Below, one piece after another: positions 43,518 to 52,113 of a DNA stretch of 64,000 bases. The DNA lies in the NCBI GenBank assembly GCA_965219165.1, contig CBDCMW010000002.1, positions 3,472,001-3,536,000 of the forward strand. The letters run 5' to 3'. Origin of the DNA: Aldehydirespirator sp965219165. GTDB lineage: Bacteria; Actinomycetota; Acidimicrobiia; Acidimicrobiales; Aldehydirespiratoraceae. The position numbers and the translations under genes are program-made. A model generated the notes under the pieces. That model did not search any database and was not told the DNA's origin. It worked only from the letters and a program-made list of their open reading frames with translations. Position 1 is the first letter of the stretch, and each line of letters begins with the position of its first letter.

Positions 43518-44669
43518 TCAGGCTGCTGCCTCCGTGACGCCCACGCGGCTCACCCAGTCGTGCGGATTGCGGATCTCTGCGATGCCGGGGACGTTCTCGG
43601 GTCCCTCCCACACCCGGTCGAGCAGGGCCGTGCCCCCGGCCGCCTCGACCGACTCGATGAAGTGCTCGCCCTCGGCGTACTGCTTGATCTTGGCATCCAG
43701 GCCGACCAGCCGCTGGAAGACCTTGGCGAAGCCGCGCACCGACTGGCGGCGCCTGCGCATCACCCGCCCGAACCGGGGGGCGGAGGGGACCAGGCCCTCG
43801 CCGGCGCGGTCCATGATCACGTCGCCGTGGCCCTCGAGCAGGCTCATCAGCCCGGCCAGCTGCTCCAGCGTCTCGACCTGTTCCTCCGAGGCGAACAAGG
43901 CCATCAACCCGCCCGCGGCCAGCGGGTCCTCTCCCCGGCGTCGGGCCTCCACCACGCGGCGCACGGCCGCCGCGATCCGCTTCGGGTCGGGCTCCACCGA
44001 GTCGAGCACCGACTCGACCAGGCCGATGAAGTGCGGCCGCATCCAGTCCACGCCGGTGAACTGGGCTCGATGGGTCACCTCGTGGAGCGCCAGCCAGAGC
44101 CGGAACTGGCCTGGGTCGAAGGCGTACCGGTTCTCCAGCGCCAGCACGTTGGGGGCCACGTAGTAGACGATGTCCTGGTCCTCGGGCTTGTCGTCCTCGA
44201 TGATGAGCAGGTCGTACTGGCCCAGCACCCGGGTGGACATCCAGCCCAGCATGACGCCTAGCTCGGCGCCGGCCACCCGCCGGGTGATCGGGGCCAGCAT
44301 TCCCTCCGAGCCTGAGCCGAGCTTGGTGGTGAGAGGCTTCAGCAGCCGCTGGAACGAGGCCAGGTTGGCGTCTATCCAGCCGACACGGTCGGTGACCCTG
44401 CCCCGGGCCGGTCCCGACAGCGACCGCAGGCCGGTGAACTCGGCCACCAGCTCCTCGGCACGCTCGGTGCATTCGGCGAAGCCCTCGGCGAGGCCGCCGC
44501 GCCAGCGGGGCGCGGTGTAGGGCTCGCGTTTGGCGGTGCGCACGGCCACCCGGCGGGCCAACTCCCAGTCGATGGGGTCGTCGGGCTCGCCCGAGTCGCC
44601 TGACTGGTCTGGCTGATCGGGATCGACGGAACCCTCGGGATCGTCGGGACCCTCGAAGTGGGCGCCCAT
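43518..44669 (-). CDS. Zinc-dependent metallopeptidase-like (DUF2342)
   Basis: 383 residues. An acidic N-tail (DPDQPDQSGDSGEPDDP) is followed by the DUF2342 body: VAPNVLALENRYAFDPGQFR, then LALHEVTHRAQFTGVDWMRP with HExxH. ALLDRVWEGPENVPGIAEIR near the end is typical. Members are annotated as zincin-like or F420-biosynthesis-associated proteins; the substrate is unknown. It is downstream of the 43-residue membrane-protein gene and upstream of tilS on the same strand. Confidence 0.85.
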   Translation of the reverse strand: MGAHFEGPDDPEGSVDPDQPDQSGDSGEPDDPIDWELARRVAVRTAKREPYTAPRWRGGLAEGFAECTERAEELVAEFTGLRSLSGPARGRVTDRVGWIDANLASFQRLLKPLTTKLGSGSEGMLAPITRRVAGAELGVMLGWMSTRVLGQYDLLIIEDDKPEDQDIVYYVAPNVLALENRYAFDPGQFRLWLALHEVTHRAQFTGVDWMRPHFIGLVESVLDSVEPDPKRIAAAVRRVVEARRRGEDPLAAGGLMALFASEEQVETLEQLAGLMSLLEGHGDVIMDRAGEGLVPSAPRFGRVMRRRRQSVRGFAKVFQRLVGLDAKIKQYAEGEHFIESVEAAGGTALLDRVWEGPENVPGIAEIRNPHDWVSRVGVTEAAA

Positions 44670-44679
44670 GCGGTGGGAC

Positions 44680-44811
44680 TCAGTCCCTCGGGTACCGCTT
44701 GTGGGTGACCTTCTGGAGATAGCCGGCGATCGTCGCCACGATCGAGACGATTCCGGCCACGGCGAGCGGGACAGCGATCCAGAAGTGCCATACGACGCCA
44801 GCGACAGTCAT
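44680..44811 (-). CDS. 43-residue membrane protein
   Basis: ATG 44811 lies in the last unit of a 35-bp repeat. The protein MTVAGVVWHFWIAVPLAVAG IVSIVATIAGYL... has one strong membrane helix (about 5-30) and a basic tail (QKVTHKRYPRD). It is too small for common gene finders. It is coupled to the upstream anti-sigma gene through the repeat array. A role in the sigma/anti-sigma regulon is possible but unproven. Confidence 0.75.
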   Translation of the reverse strand: MTVAGVVWHFWIAVPLAVAGIVSIVATIAGYLQKVTHKRYPRD

Positions 44812-44994
44812 GGGTCCGGCCCCGTCACTGATCCAGCGATGGTCATGGGTCCGGCCCCGTCACTGATCCAGCGATGGTCATGGGTCCGGCCCCGTCACTG
44901 ATCCAGCGATGGTCATGGGTCCGGCCCCGTCACTGATCCAGCGATGGTCATGGGTCCGGCCAGGTCACTGATCCAGCGATGGTCATGGGTCCGC
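44808..44994 (-). repeat. 35-bp tandem repeat, six ATGA units, between anti-sigma gene and 43-aa gene
   Basis: Start codons occur at 44986, 44951, 44916, 44881, 44846 and 44811, exactly 35 nt apart. Each unit begins ATGACCATCGCTGGATCAGT and encodes MTIAGSVTGPDP (first unit TW in place of TG). Its TGA overlaps the next unit's ATG. The first ATGA is the stop of the anti-sigma gene. Confidence 0.95.
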
Positions 44995-45216
44995 AGTGTA
45001 GATGGCTCGCAGGACGCGCACTCGCAGCGACTCCGGGACCGGCTCCCCGCAGCAGCGGGCCACGGTCAGCCGCACCTGGGACTCGAAATGGAACACCTCG
45101 GCGCAGGAGGGGCAGCAGTCGAGGTGCACGGAGATCACGGTTCGGGCCGCGACGGTCGCCTCGCCGTCGAGGTAGAGATGGAGGTCTCGGCAAACGTCGT
45201 CGCAGTTCGGAGCCAT
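44983..45216 (-). CDS. RsrA-like zinc anti-sigma factor
   Basis: 77 residues. The zinc-binding motif HLDCCPSC (HxxxCxxC with an extra Cys) is at ~30-40 and CC at ~55; the helical parts CRDLHLYLDGEATVAAR and SLRVRVLRAIY flank it. RsrA-type proteins release their sigma factor on thiol oxidation. It follows the sigma gene by 3 bp. It is shorter than RsrA (~105 residues) but complete in the ASD core. Confidence 0.85.
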   Translation of the reverse strand: MAPNCDDVCRDLHLYLDGEATVAARTVISVHLDCCPSCAEVFHFESQVRLTVARCCGEPVPESLRVRVLRAIYTADP

Positions 45217-45219
45217 GGC

Positions 45220-45900
45220 TCAGCTCCTGTCGTCGGGGTCCGGGCCCGTGGTGGCGAGCCGTGAGGCGCCGCCGGCGGGCAGCTCGGTCGTGTTGTCGGG
45301 GAGGGGGTCGGGGGCGCCGCCGGAGGGGAGGTCCCCAGGATCGGGGAGGAGCCGGTTGCGGACGGCGAAGTCGTACAACCTCTTGTGGAGCTGTTTTCTT
45401 CCCCGATGCAGGCGGCTCATCACCGTGCCGATGGGGATGTCGAGGATCTCGGCGATCTCGGCGTAGGAGAATCCCTCCACGTCGGCGAGCAGCACGGGCA
45501 GGCGGTAGTAGTCGGGAAGGTCCTCCACCGCCTGTATCACCTCGTGGTCTCCGAAGAGCGCGGCCAGTTCGTCCTCGACGCTGCGGCCCAGCCGGGCGCT
45601 GGTGTCGCCGCCCAGGCGGCGGTAGAGGTAGAGGTGCTCCACATCGCCCAGGTCGGTCTCTTGGGGCCGGCGCTGGCGGCGGCGGTACTCGCTGATGTAG
45701 GCGTTGGTGAGGATGCGGTACATCCACGCCTTGAGGTAGGTGCCGGCGGTGAAGGTGCCGTAGGACCGGTAGGCCCGCAGGTAGGTCTCCGAGACCAGGT
45801 CCTCGGCGTCGGCGGGGTTGCGGGTCAACCGCAGCGCAGCCGAGTAGAGCGACGGCATCAGCGGCATGGCGTCGTCCGCGAAGGTTGCCTGGTCGGCCAA
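45220..45900 (-). CDS. ECF sigma factor, SigR/SigH-like
   Basis: 226 residues. Region 2 includes YSAALRLTRNPADAEDLVSE, TYLRAYRSYGTFTAGTYLKA and WMYRILTNAYISEYRRRQRR; region 4 includes LPVLLADVEGFSYAEIAEIL, then PIGTVMSRLHRGRKQLHKRL. It has the SigR-type spacing and the paired zinc anti-sigma gene downstream. The last ~45 residues (from LLPDPGD) are Pro/Gly/Thr-rich and unusual for the family. It likely controls a thiol-stress regulon. Confidence 0.9.
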   Translation of the reverse strand: MADQATFADDAMPLMPSLYSAALRLTRNPADAEDLVSETYLRAYRSYGTFTAGTYLKAWMYRILTNAYISEYRRRQRRPQETDLGDVEHLYLYRRLGGDTSARLGRSVEDELAALFGDHEVIQAVEDLPDYYRLPVLLADVEGFSYAEIAEILDIPIGTVMSRLHRGRKQLHKRLYDFAVRNRLLPDPGDLPSGGAPDPLPDNTTELPAGGASRLATTGPDPDDRS

Positions 45901-45931
45901 GAGCCGCCTCTTGAGATTCGGGGGGTGTGAG

Positions 45932-46004
45932 AGCCCGAAAGGGGATTTGAACCCCTGACCTACGCTTTACGAGAGCGTCGCTCTACCGACTGAGCTATTC
46001 GGGC
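45932..46004 (-). tRNA. tRNA-Thr (anticodon CGU)
   Basis: - strand cloverleaf: acceptor GCCCGAA/TTCGGGC, anticodon arm ACGCT-CTCGTAA-AGCGT (anticodon CGT), T-arm AGGGGTTCAAATCCCCT. No encoded CCA. It shares the acceptor type with the other tRNA-Thr, but the 45-bp att core is not present here. Confidence 0.93.
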
Positions 46005-46057
46005 GTGTGCGCCTGGCAGGCAAGCCGCCCCGCGCCCGCTCAGGCTATCGCTTCACA

Positions 46058-47194
46058 TCATCCGCTCGGCCTGTGGGAGGACGGTGGAAGGTCCAGTAGC
46101 AGGGCTTGGAGGGCCAGGGCCTCGTTCGGGGAGCGGACCAGGCTCTCGGCGGTGGCTCGGAGGCGGTCTATAGCCGTCATGGCCCGCCGGTCCGCGGCCG
46201 CGTCACCGACGGCGCCGGGCTCCGATCCGATCTGCTCGCGACAGCGGGCGGTGAGGGTGGCCAGGCCGAAGCGGATCTCATCCGTGCGGAACTGGCGGTG
46301 CTCGCGGCGGTGCCGGGCCTCGATGGTGCTGCGGCCCGAGCCGCGGACACCGAAGTGCTCCTCACGCTCATCCAGGGCGACGATCTCGGCCCGGTGACGC
46401 TCGGTGAGAGCGGTGCCGGCCTCGTCGATCATGGCTCGCAACTCGGCGACCAGCCGCGCCACGGCAGCTCCGGTGCCGTCGAGGCGGTCCGGGATCGTCC
46501 ACCATGCGTCTCGGCGGGCCGCCACCCGCTCGTCGGTGGCCAGGACCCTGGCCCGATGGAGGTTGCCCGCAGCCGCCGCGGCTACCAGCGCAGCCTGCCC
46601 GGCCGGAGCCAGACCCTCCGAAACCAGCGCGGCGGCCACCTGGTCGTCGGGCACGGGGCCAAGATCCACCCGGGCGCAGCGCGACGAGATCGTGACGTGC
46701 TCAGGAAGCACCTGCTCGGCCAGCAGCACCCACACCACCGACGTGACGGGCTCCTCGACCGGCTTGAGCAGGGCCGCAGCCGCGGCGGGCGTGGCGGTGT
46801 GGAACCGGTCGACGACCAGCACCTTGCGAGTCCCCTCCGCCGGCGTGCGGTTGGCCTCGACGATGAGCTGCGACACCTCCTCCTCGCGACGCAGGCTGGT
46901 GCCGGCCGGGCTGAGCACGAAGATGTCGGGGTGCTCCTCGCGGGCGGCCAGCCGACGATGCCTGGCAGCCCGGCCCGGATCGGAGTCCGCCCGCCCGTCC
47001 GCGGCCACGATCAGCTCACCGGCGAACGCGGCTGCCGCGGCTCGCTTGCCGGTGCCCCGAGGACCCACCAGCAGGTACGCGTGCACCGGCGACGCCACCG
47101 CCGCGGCCAGGGCGGCCACCGCCTGCGGCTGGCCCAGCACCGCCGACCACGGATCGGCCGGCGCCGTCTCTGCGGCGGCATCCAGCAGCGTCAT
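46058..47194 (-). CDS. holB: DNA polymerase III delta' subunit
   Basis: 378 residues. Walker A is VGPRGTGKRAAAAAFAGELI (GKR rather than GKT/S), VLVVDRFHTATPAAAAALLK is the Walker-B/sensor region (D-R-F-H where DExH-like DAH/DEAH is common), and TISSRCARVDLGPV is the SRC motif of clamp loaders. It is part of the clamp-loader complex. The C-domain is Arg/Glu-rich and poorly conserved. It directly follows tmk with a 4-bp overlap, the usual tmk-holB pairing. Confidence 0.88.
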   Translation of the reverse strand: MTLLDAAAETAPADPWSAVLGQPQAVAALAAAVASPVHAYLLVGPRGTGKRAAAAAFAGELIVAADGRADSDPGRAARHRRLAAREEHPDIFVLSPAGTSLRREEEVSQLIVEANRTPAEGTRKVLVVDRFHTATPAAAAALLKPVEEPVTSVVWVLLAEQVLPEHVTISSRCARVDLGPVPDDQVAAALVSEGLAPAGQAALVAAAAAGNLHRARVLATDERVAARRDAWWTIPDRLDGTGAAVARLVAELRAMIDEAGTALTERHRAEIVALDEREEHFGVRGSGRSTIEARHRREHRQFRTDEIRFGLATLTARCREQIGSEPGAVGDAAADRRAMTAIDRLRATAESLVRSPNEALALQALLLDLPPSSHRPSG

Positions 47195-47799
47195 CGCTCG
47201 CGGCCGAGGCGCTGCTGTACCGCGGCTAGGACCCGGGAGGCCACCTCCTCAACCGGGCCGTTGGCGTCCACCACGGCCCAATGGGCCGGATCGGCCTCGG
47301 CCATGGCCAGATAGCCGGCCTGGACCCTCTCGAGGAACTCGCGGCCCTCGCCCTCGAAGCGGTCCACCGACGAACCCAGCCGCTGCGACGCCAACTCGGG
47401 CGGGATCTCCAGCAGCAAGTTCAAGTCGGGTTCGAGCCCTCCGGTGGCGAAGTGCATCATCGTTCGCAGCTGCTGGAGGTCGAGGCCGCGCCCGTAGCCC
47501 TGATAGGCGAGCGTCGATGCAGTGAAACGGTCGGTGACCACGTCCTGGCCGGCCCGCAGCGCCGGGGCGACGATCTCGGCCACATGCTGGGCCTTGTCGG
47601 CGATGATGAGCAGCGCCTCGGTGCGATCGTCGAGAGCGTCGTTGGCCGGGTCGAGCAGCAACCCCCTGATGACCGCGCCCGCGCCGGTGGCACCGAACTG
47701 GAACGTGAACACCGCCCCCAGCGACTCGGCCAGTATTCGGGCCTGGGTGGACTTCCCCGACGCGTCCACTCCCTCGACGGCGATGAGCCTGCCGGTCAC
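47191..47799 (-). CDS. tmk: Thymidylate kinase
   Basis: 202 residues from GTG 47799, whose GTGA overlaps the MFS stop. P-loop AVEGVDASGKSTQARILAES; the DRY-type motif is DRFTASTLAYQGYGRGLDLQ; the lid region DRFEGEGREFLERVQAGY. It phosphorylates dTMP. The upstream frame extends to 48069 but lies inside the MFS gene, so the GTG start is preferred. Confidence 0.94.
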   Translation of the reverse strand: MTGRLIAVEGVDASGKSTQARILAESLGAVFTFQFGATGAGAVIRGLLLDPANDALDDRTEALLIIADKAQHVAEIVAPALRAGQDVVTDRFTASTLAYQGYGRGLDLQQLRTMMHFATGGLEPDLNLLLEIPPELASQRLGSSVDRFEGEGREFLERVQAGYLAMAEADPAHWAVVDANGPVEEVASRVLAAVQQRLGRER

Positions 47800-49268
47800 T
47801 GCTCCGACTCCCCGTCCGGCACAGCCGCCGACTCCCCGTCCGGCACAGCCGCCGCAGTCACGGGCGAGCGGGCGCCGGAGCGCAGGCTCCAAGTGGCCAG
47901 ACCGCCGGCGACCATGATGATCACTCCGGCCAGCCACATGGTCAGCCGCACGCCGGGGAGTTCGACCCGGGCTCCCAGCACCGAGACGAACCCGTCCCAC
48001 CAGCGCTCCGACAGGTTGTCGAGCAAATCGGCCAGCACCCCGCCCACGGCGAAGGCGATCAGCAGGCACAGCCGCACCAGCACCAGCAGAGCAGAGAAGA
48101 CGCGGCCCCGGATCTCGTCGGACACGTTCTCGTGCAGCAGGGTGAACCCGAGTACATACGAGGGCCCGGCCAGCATCCCCAGCATCACCACCAGCGGGAT
48201 CATCAGCGACAGCCGGTCCACCGACGCGGCCGCCACCAGCACCACGCCCGCGCCGATGAGCGCTGATGTGAACCCGCGGGTCCGGTTGATGCGGTTCTGC
48301 AGCGCGGACGCAGACCCGACGCCCACGGCCATGCCCACTCCGAGCGAGAACAGCACGGCGTGGAAGTCGGCCTCCCGTCCCACGATCACCTCGTCAACGA
48401 ACCGGGCGCCCAGCAGGATCACCATCCCCGCGCCCATCACCGCGGTGGCCAGTCCCACGTTCACCGACCGCACGATGGGGTTCCTCCCCACCAGGCGCCA
48501 GCCCTCCCGAAGCTCCCGGATGGCTCCGCCGAGATCGAGACTTCCCCGCTCTGTGGCTCGGCGCTCGTCGCGGGTGCGCTCGGGGATGGCGATCCGCCAG
48601 ATGATCAGGGCGGTTACGAGGAACGACAGGGCGTCCACGTAGAAGGCAAGGCCCTCCTCGTTGAGCCGGAACGTCGTCACCCACCCCTCGTCCGACACCG
48701 CCTCGGCCGCTTTGGCCAGCAGCGCGGCTATGCCCGCGGCCACCGGGAACATGCCGTAGGCGGCGGCCACGTTCAGCGAATTGGCCGAGGTGAGCCTGTC
48801 GCGGGGCACGAGGTTCGGGACCGTCGCCTCCTTGGCGGGCTGCCACATCATGGTGGCCAGTTCCAGCAGGAAGCTGGCCACCAGCAGCCCGATCAGGGTG
48901 TCGACGAACGGCAGCGTCACCAGCACCAGCGCCCGGCCCACATCGCAGGCCACCATCACCCGCTTGCGATTTAGCCGGTCGACGACCACGCCCACCGCGG
49001 TGGCCAGGAAGAACCCCGGCGCCACCCGGGCGGCCAGAACCATGGCTATGGCGGTGCTCTTCGACCCCTCCGGGGCGAGCTGGGCCGCGAGGGCGATCGT
49101 GGCGAACAGCCCGAGCCAGTCGCCGATGGCCGACACCACCTGAGCGACCCACAGCCTGAAGAAGGCCCGTGTGCCGAACACCCGCTCCAGGCGACCCGAG
49201 GGCCGGGCCGCCTCGAAGACCTCATCGAGCCGGGTACCGGCCGAGGAGCGGGGGGTTGCTTCGTCCAC
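47796..49268 (-). CDS. MFS transporter
   Basis: 490 residues with about ten to twelve hydrophobic segments. The MFS loop 2-3 signature appears as VGVVVDRLNRKRVMVACDVG. The N-tail (to VFGTRAFFRLWVAQVVSAIG) is typical of the MFS subgroup common in actinobacteria near tmk and topA. The substrate is not inferable. The C-terminal tail is repeat-derived (AVPDGES twice). Confidence 0.85.
   Translation of the reverse strand: MDEATPRSSAGTRLDEVFEAARPSGRLERVFGTRAFFRLWVAQVVSAIGDWLGLFATIALAAQLAPEGSKSTAIAMVLAARVAPGFFLATAVGVVVDRLNRKRVMVACDVGRALVLVTLPFVDTLIGLLVASFLLELATMMWQPAKEATVPNLVPRDRLTSANSLNVAAAYGMFPVAAGIAALLAKAAEAVSDEGWVTTFRLNEEGLAFYVDALSFLVTALIIWRIAIPERTRDERRATERGSLDLGGAIRELREGWRLVGRNPIVRSVNVGLATAVMGAGMVILLGARFVDEVIVGREADFHAVLFSLGVGMAVGVGSASALQNRINRTRGFTSALIGAGVVLVAAASVDRLSLMIPLVVMLGMLAGPSYVLGFTLLHENVSDEIRGRVFSALLVLVRLCLLIAFAVGGVLADLLDNLSERWWDGFVSVLGARVELPGVRLTMWLAGVIIMVAGGLATWSLRSGARSPVTAAAVPDGESAAVPDGESEQ
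47803..47850 (-). repeat. 24-bp x2 repeat at MFS/tmk junction
   Basis: Two copies of a 24-bp unit containing GACTCCCCGTCCGGCACAGC encode AVPDGESA twice at the extreme C-terminus of the MFS protein, immediately before the GTGA overlap with tmk. Confidence 0.75.
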
Positions 49269-49331
49269 GACAACCGAGGCTACGCGTCGCGGCCCGCCAG
49301 CGGCTTGCGGCCCTGCTAGAGGCAGCCGGGA

Positions 49332-51953
49332 TCAGCTGCGCTTGCGGGTTGGCTTGCGGCGGGCGGGGGCCCGCTTGGCCGGCCCCTTGGCCCGCCTTTC
49401 CGCCAGCAGCTCGCAGGCCCGCTCCAGGGTGAGGCCCTCGACGGTGTCGCCCGAGCGCAGCGATGCGTTGATGTCGCCGTCGGTGACGTAGTGCCCGTAG
49501 CGGCCGTCTCTCACCACGACGGCTCGGCCCGTGTCGGGGTCCTCCCCCAGTTCCCGCAACGGCGCGGCCGCGGCTGCCCTCCCACGGCCCTTCGGCTGGG
49601 ACAGCAGCTGGAGGCACTCCTCGAGGGTGACGGTGAAGAGCTGGTCCTCGCCGGCCAGGCTGCGGCTGTCCGAACCCTTGCGCACGAAGGGCCCGTAGCG
49701 GCCGTTCTGCACTGTTATCTCCACCCCGTCGGCGGGGTCGGCTCCAACGGTGCGGGGCAGCAACAGCAGCTGCAACGCCTCCTGCAGCGTCACCGTCTCC
49801 AGGGCCATGGTCTTGAACAGCGACGCGAACTTCGGCTTGTCGGGAACCTCAGCGGCCCGTCCGAGCTGGACGTAAGGCCCGTAGCGGCCCGACTTGGCCA
49901 CCACGGCCAGGCCGGTGGCGGGATCGGTGCCGAGCACCCGCTCGTCGCGGCCGGTGGCCAGCAGCTCCAGGACCCGCTCGACGGTGAGCTCGTCGGGAGC
50001 GGTGCCGTCGGGCACGGAAGCCGAGTCGTCGCCCCTGCGCACGGTCGGGCCGTAGCGTCCGACGCGGACCTCCAACTCGACGCCGTCGGCATCGGCGCCC
50101 AACGGGATCGAGTTCACCAGCCGGGCGTCGATGTCGCTTAGACGGCTCGACACCTTCTCCTTGAGGCCCGGGTCGTCGCCGCCGCCGAAATAGAACCGGT
50201 GCAGCCACGGCACCTGCTCCTCGGCACCGGCCGCGATCCTGTCGAGGTCGTCCTCCATCTCGGCGGTGAAGGCGTAGTCGACGAGCTTCGGGAAGTGGCG
50301 CTCCAACAGGTTGACGACCGAGAACGCGGTGAACGACGGCACCAGTGCCGAGCCCTTCTTCCACACATACCCCCGGTCGGTGATCGTGCCCATGATCGAC
50401 GAATAGGTGGAGGGCCGGCCCACGCCGAGCTGCTCCAGGCGCCGCACCAGGGACGCCTCGGTGTAGCGGGCCGGGGGCTGCGTGTCGTGCCCGGACGCCT
50501 CCAGGGAGCGGCAGCTCACAGGGTCGCCCTCGTTCAGCGGGGGCAGGCGAAGCTCGGCGTCGCCCTCGCTCGACTCTCCGGCGTCGGTGCCCTCGGTGTA
50601 GACCTCGCGGAAACCCAGATGGGTGATCACCGTGCCGCTCGCCGCGAACTCGGCGTCGCGGCCCCCCGAGGTGCGGGCACCGACCCGCAGCTGCACCGTC
50701 TCGCCCGTGCAGTCGGTCATCTGGCTGGCCAGCGTCCGCTTCCACACGAGCTCGTACAGCCGGGCCTCGGGCCTGGGCACGTGCTGGGCCACCGTCTTGG
50801 GGTCAGCGAACTTGTCGCCGGCGGGCCGGATGGCCTCGTGGGCCTCCTGGGCGTTCTTCACCTTGCTGGCGTACACCCTCGGCTCAGGCGGCAGCAGATC
50901 CGACCCGTAGCGCTTGGTCACCTCGGAGCGGGCCGCGGCCACCGCGGTCGCCGACAGCGACGTGCTGTCGGTGCGCATGTAGGTGATGTAGCCCTTCTCG
51001 TACAGCGACTGGGCGGCCCGCATGGCCGCCGCGGAGGTCATGCCGAGCTTGCGGGCCGCCTCCTGCTGCAGGGTCGAGGTGATGAACGGCGCGGCGGGCC
51101 GCCGCCGGTACGGCTTGGAGGTGCGCGCCCGCACACCGAAGTCCGCTGTCTGCAGATCCGAGGCGAGGGAGGTGGCCGCGGCCCGGTCGAGAACGGTCAC
51201 GCCGCCCCGGGACGGGCGGCCGTCGGGGCCGAAGTCGCGGGCCGCGGCGACACGCGAGCCGTCGAGCTGGACGAGTTCGGCGGTGAACTCGTTGCCGTTG
51301 CTGGCGTCGGGTTCCGCCGGCGCGAACGTGCCGGTCAGCCCCCAGAAGCTGGCGCTGACGAAGTCCATCCGCTGCCGCTCGCGTTCCACCACGATGCGCA
51401 CCGCGACGCTCTGCACCCGCCCGGCCGACAGCTGGGGCATCACCTTCTTCCACAGCACCGGCGACACCTCGTAGCCGTAGAGCCGATCGAGCATCCGGCG
51501 GGCCTCCTGAGCGTCCACCAGGCGGCGGTCCAGCTCGCGGGGGGAGGCCACCGCGGCTGAGATCGCGGCCCGGGTGATCTCGTGGAAGACCATGCGCTTC
51601 ACCGGAACCCGAGGGTTGAGCACCTCCATCAGGTGCCAGGCGATGGCCTCGCCCTCCCGGTCCTCGTCGGTGGCCAGGTAGAGCTCGTCGGCGCCGGCCA
51701 GGAGGTCCTTGAGCTTGCGCACCTGCTGGCGCTTGTCGCTGTTGACCACGTACAGCGGTTTGAACTCGTTGTCGACGTCGATTCCCAGACGGGCCCACGG
51801 CTCCGACTTGTAGGCCTTGGGCACCTCGGCCGCACGGCTGGGGAGATCGCGGATGTGACCGATGGACGACTCCACGACGTAGCCGGCCCCGAGATAGCCG
51901 GAAATCGTCTTCGCCTTGGCGGGCGACTCAACGATTACTAGGGCGTTGGCCAT
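49332..51953 (-). CDS. topA: DNA topoisomerase I
   Basis: 873 residues. The TOPRIM start is ANALVIVESPAKAKTISGYL, with ATDEDREGEAIAWHL (DxD-type metal site). The active-site Tyr lies in YEKGYITYMRTDSTSLSATA, and VGRPSTYSSIMGTI follows. The C-terminal ~270 residues are four TopoI C-terminal repeats (GRYGPTVRRGD, SGRYGPYVQLGR, NGRYGPFVRKGSD, DGRYGHYVTDGD) and a Lys/Arg tail, as in actinobacterial enzymes without zinc fingers. It relaxes negative supercoils. Confidence 0.97.
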   Translation of the reverse strand: MANALVIVESPAKAKTISGYLGAGYVVESSIGHIRDLPSRAAEVPKAYKSEPWARLGIDVDNEFKPLYVVNSDKRQQVRKLKDLLAGADELYLATDEDREGEAIAWHLMEVLNPRVPVKRMVFHEITRAAISAAVASPRELDRRLVDAQEARRMLDRLYGYEVSPVLWKKVMPQLSAGRVQSVAVRIVVERERQRMDFVSASFWGLTGTFAPAEPDASNGNEFTAELVQLDGSRVAAARDFGPDGRPSRGGVTVLDRAAATSLASDLQTADFGVRARTSKPYRRRPAAPFITSTLQQEAARKLGMTSAAAMRAAQSLYEKGYITYMRTDSTSLSATAVAAARSEVTKRYGSDLLPPEPRVYASKVKNAQEAHEAIRPAGDKFADPKTVAQHVPRPEARLYELVWKRTLASQMTDCTGETVQLRVGARTSGGRDAEFAASGTVITHLGFREVYTEGTDAGESSEGDAELRLPPLNEGDPVSCRSLEASGHDTQPPARYTEASLVRRLEQLGVGRPSTYSSIMGTITDRGYVWKKGSALVPSFTAFSVVNLLERHFPKLVDYAFTAEMEDDLDRIAAGAEEQVPWLHRFYFGGGDDPGLKEKVSSRLSDIDARLVNSIPLGADADGVELEVRVGRYGPTVRRGDDSASVPDGTAPDELTVERVLELLATGRDERVLGTDPATGLAVVAKSGRYGPYVQLGRAAEVPDKPKFASLFKTMALETVTLQEALQLLLLPRTVGADPADGVEITVQNGRYGPFVRKGSDSRSLAGEDQLFTVTLEECLQLLSQPKGRGRAAAAAPLRELGEDPDTGRAVVVRDGRYGHYVTDGDINASLRSGDTVEGLTLERACELLAERRAKGPAKRAPARRKPTRKRS

Positions 51954-52113
51954 GGAATAGGAACCGATCCAACGGGCGGGCGCCCGTCAACACTTGGGGA
52001 CTCGGGGACTCGGACAGGATAAGCAAGGTCTTGGTGCAGGATGATGCAGTGTCTCTTGGCGTCTCTTGGCACGAGGTCGGCGAACCAGCGCTTCACTCCC
52101 CAGCACGAGGGCC

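Noticed and set aside
44808..44994. CRISPR array
   Set aside because: The 35-bp units are contiguous with no variable spacers, and each holds a start codon. The same applies to 35930-36131 and 54836-54943.
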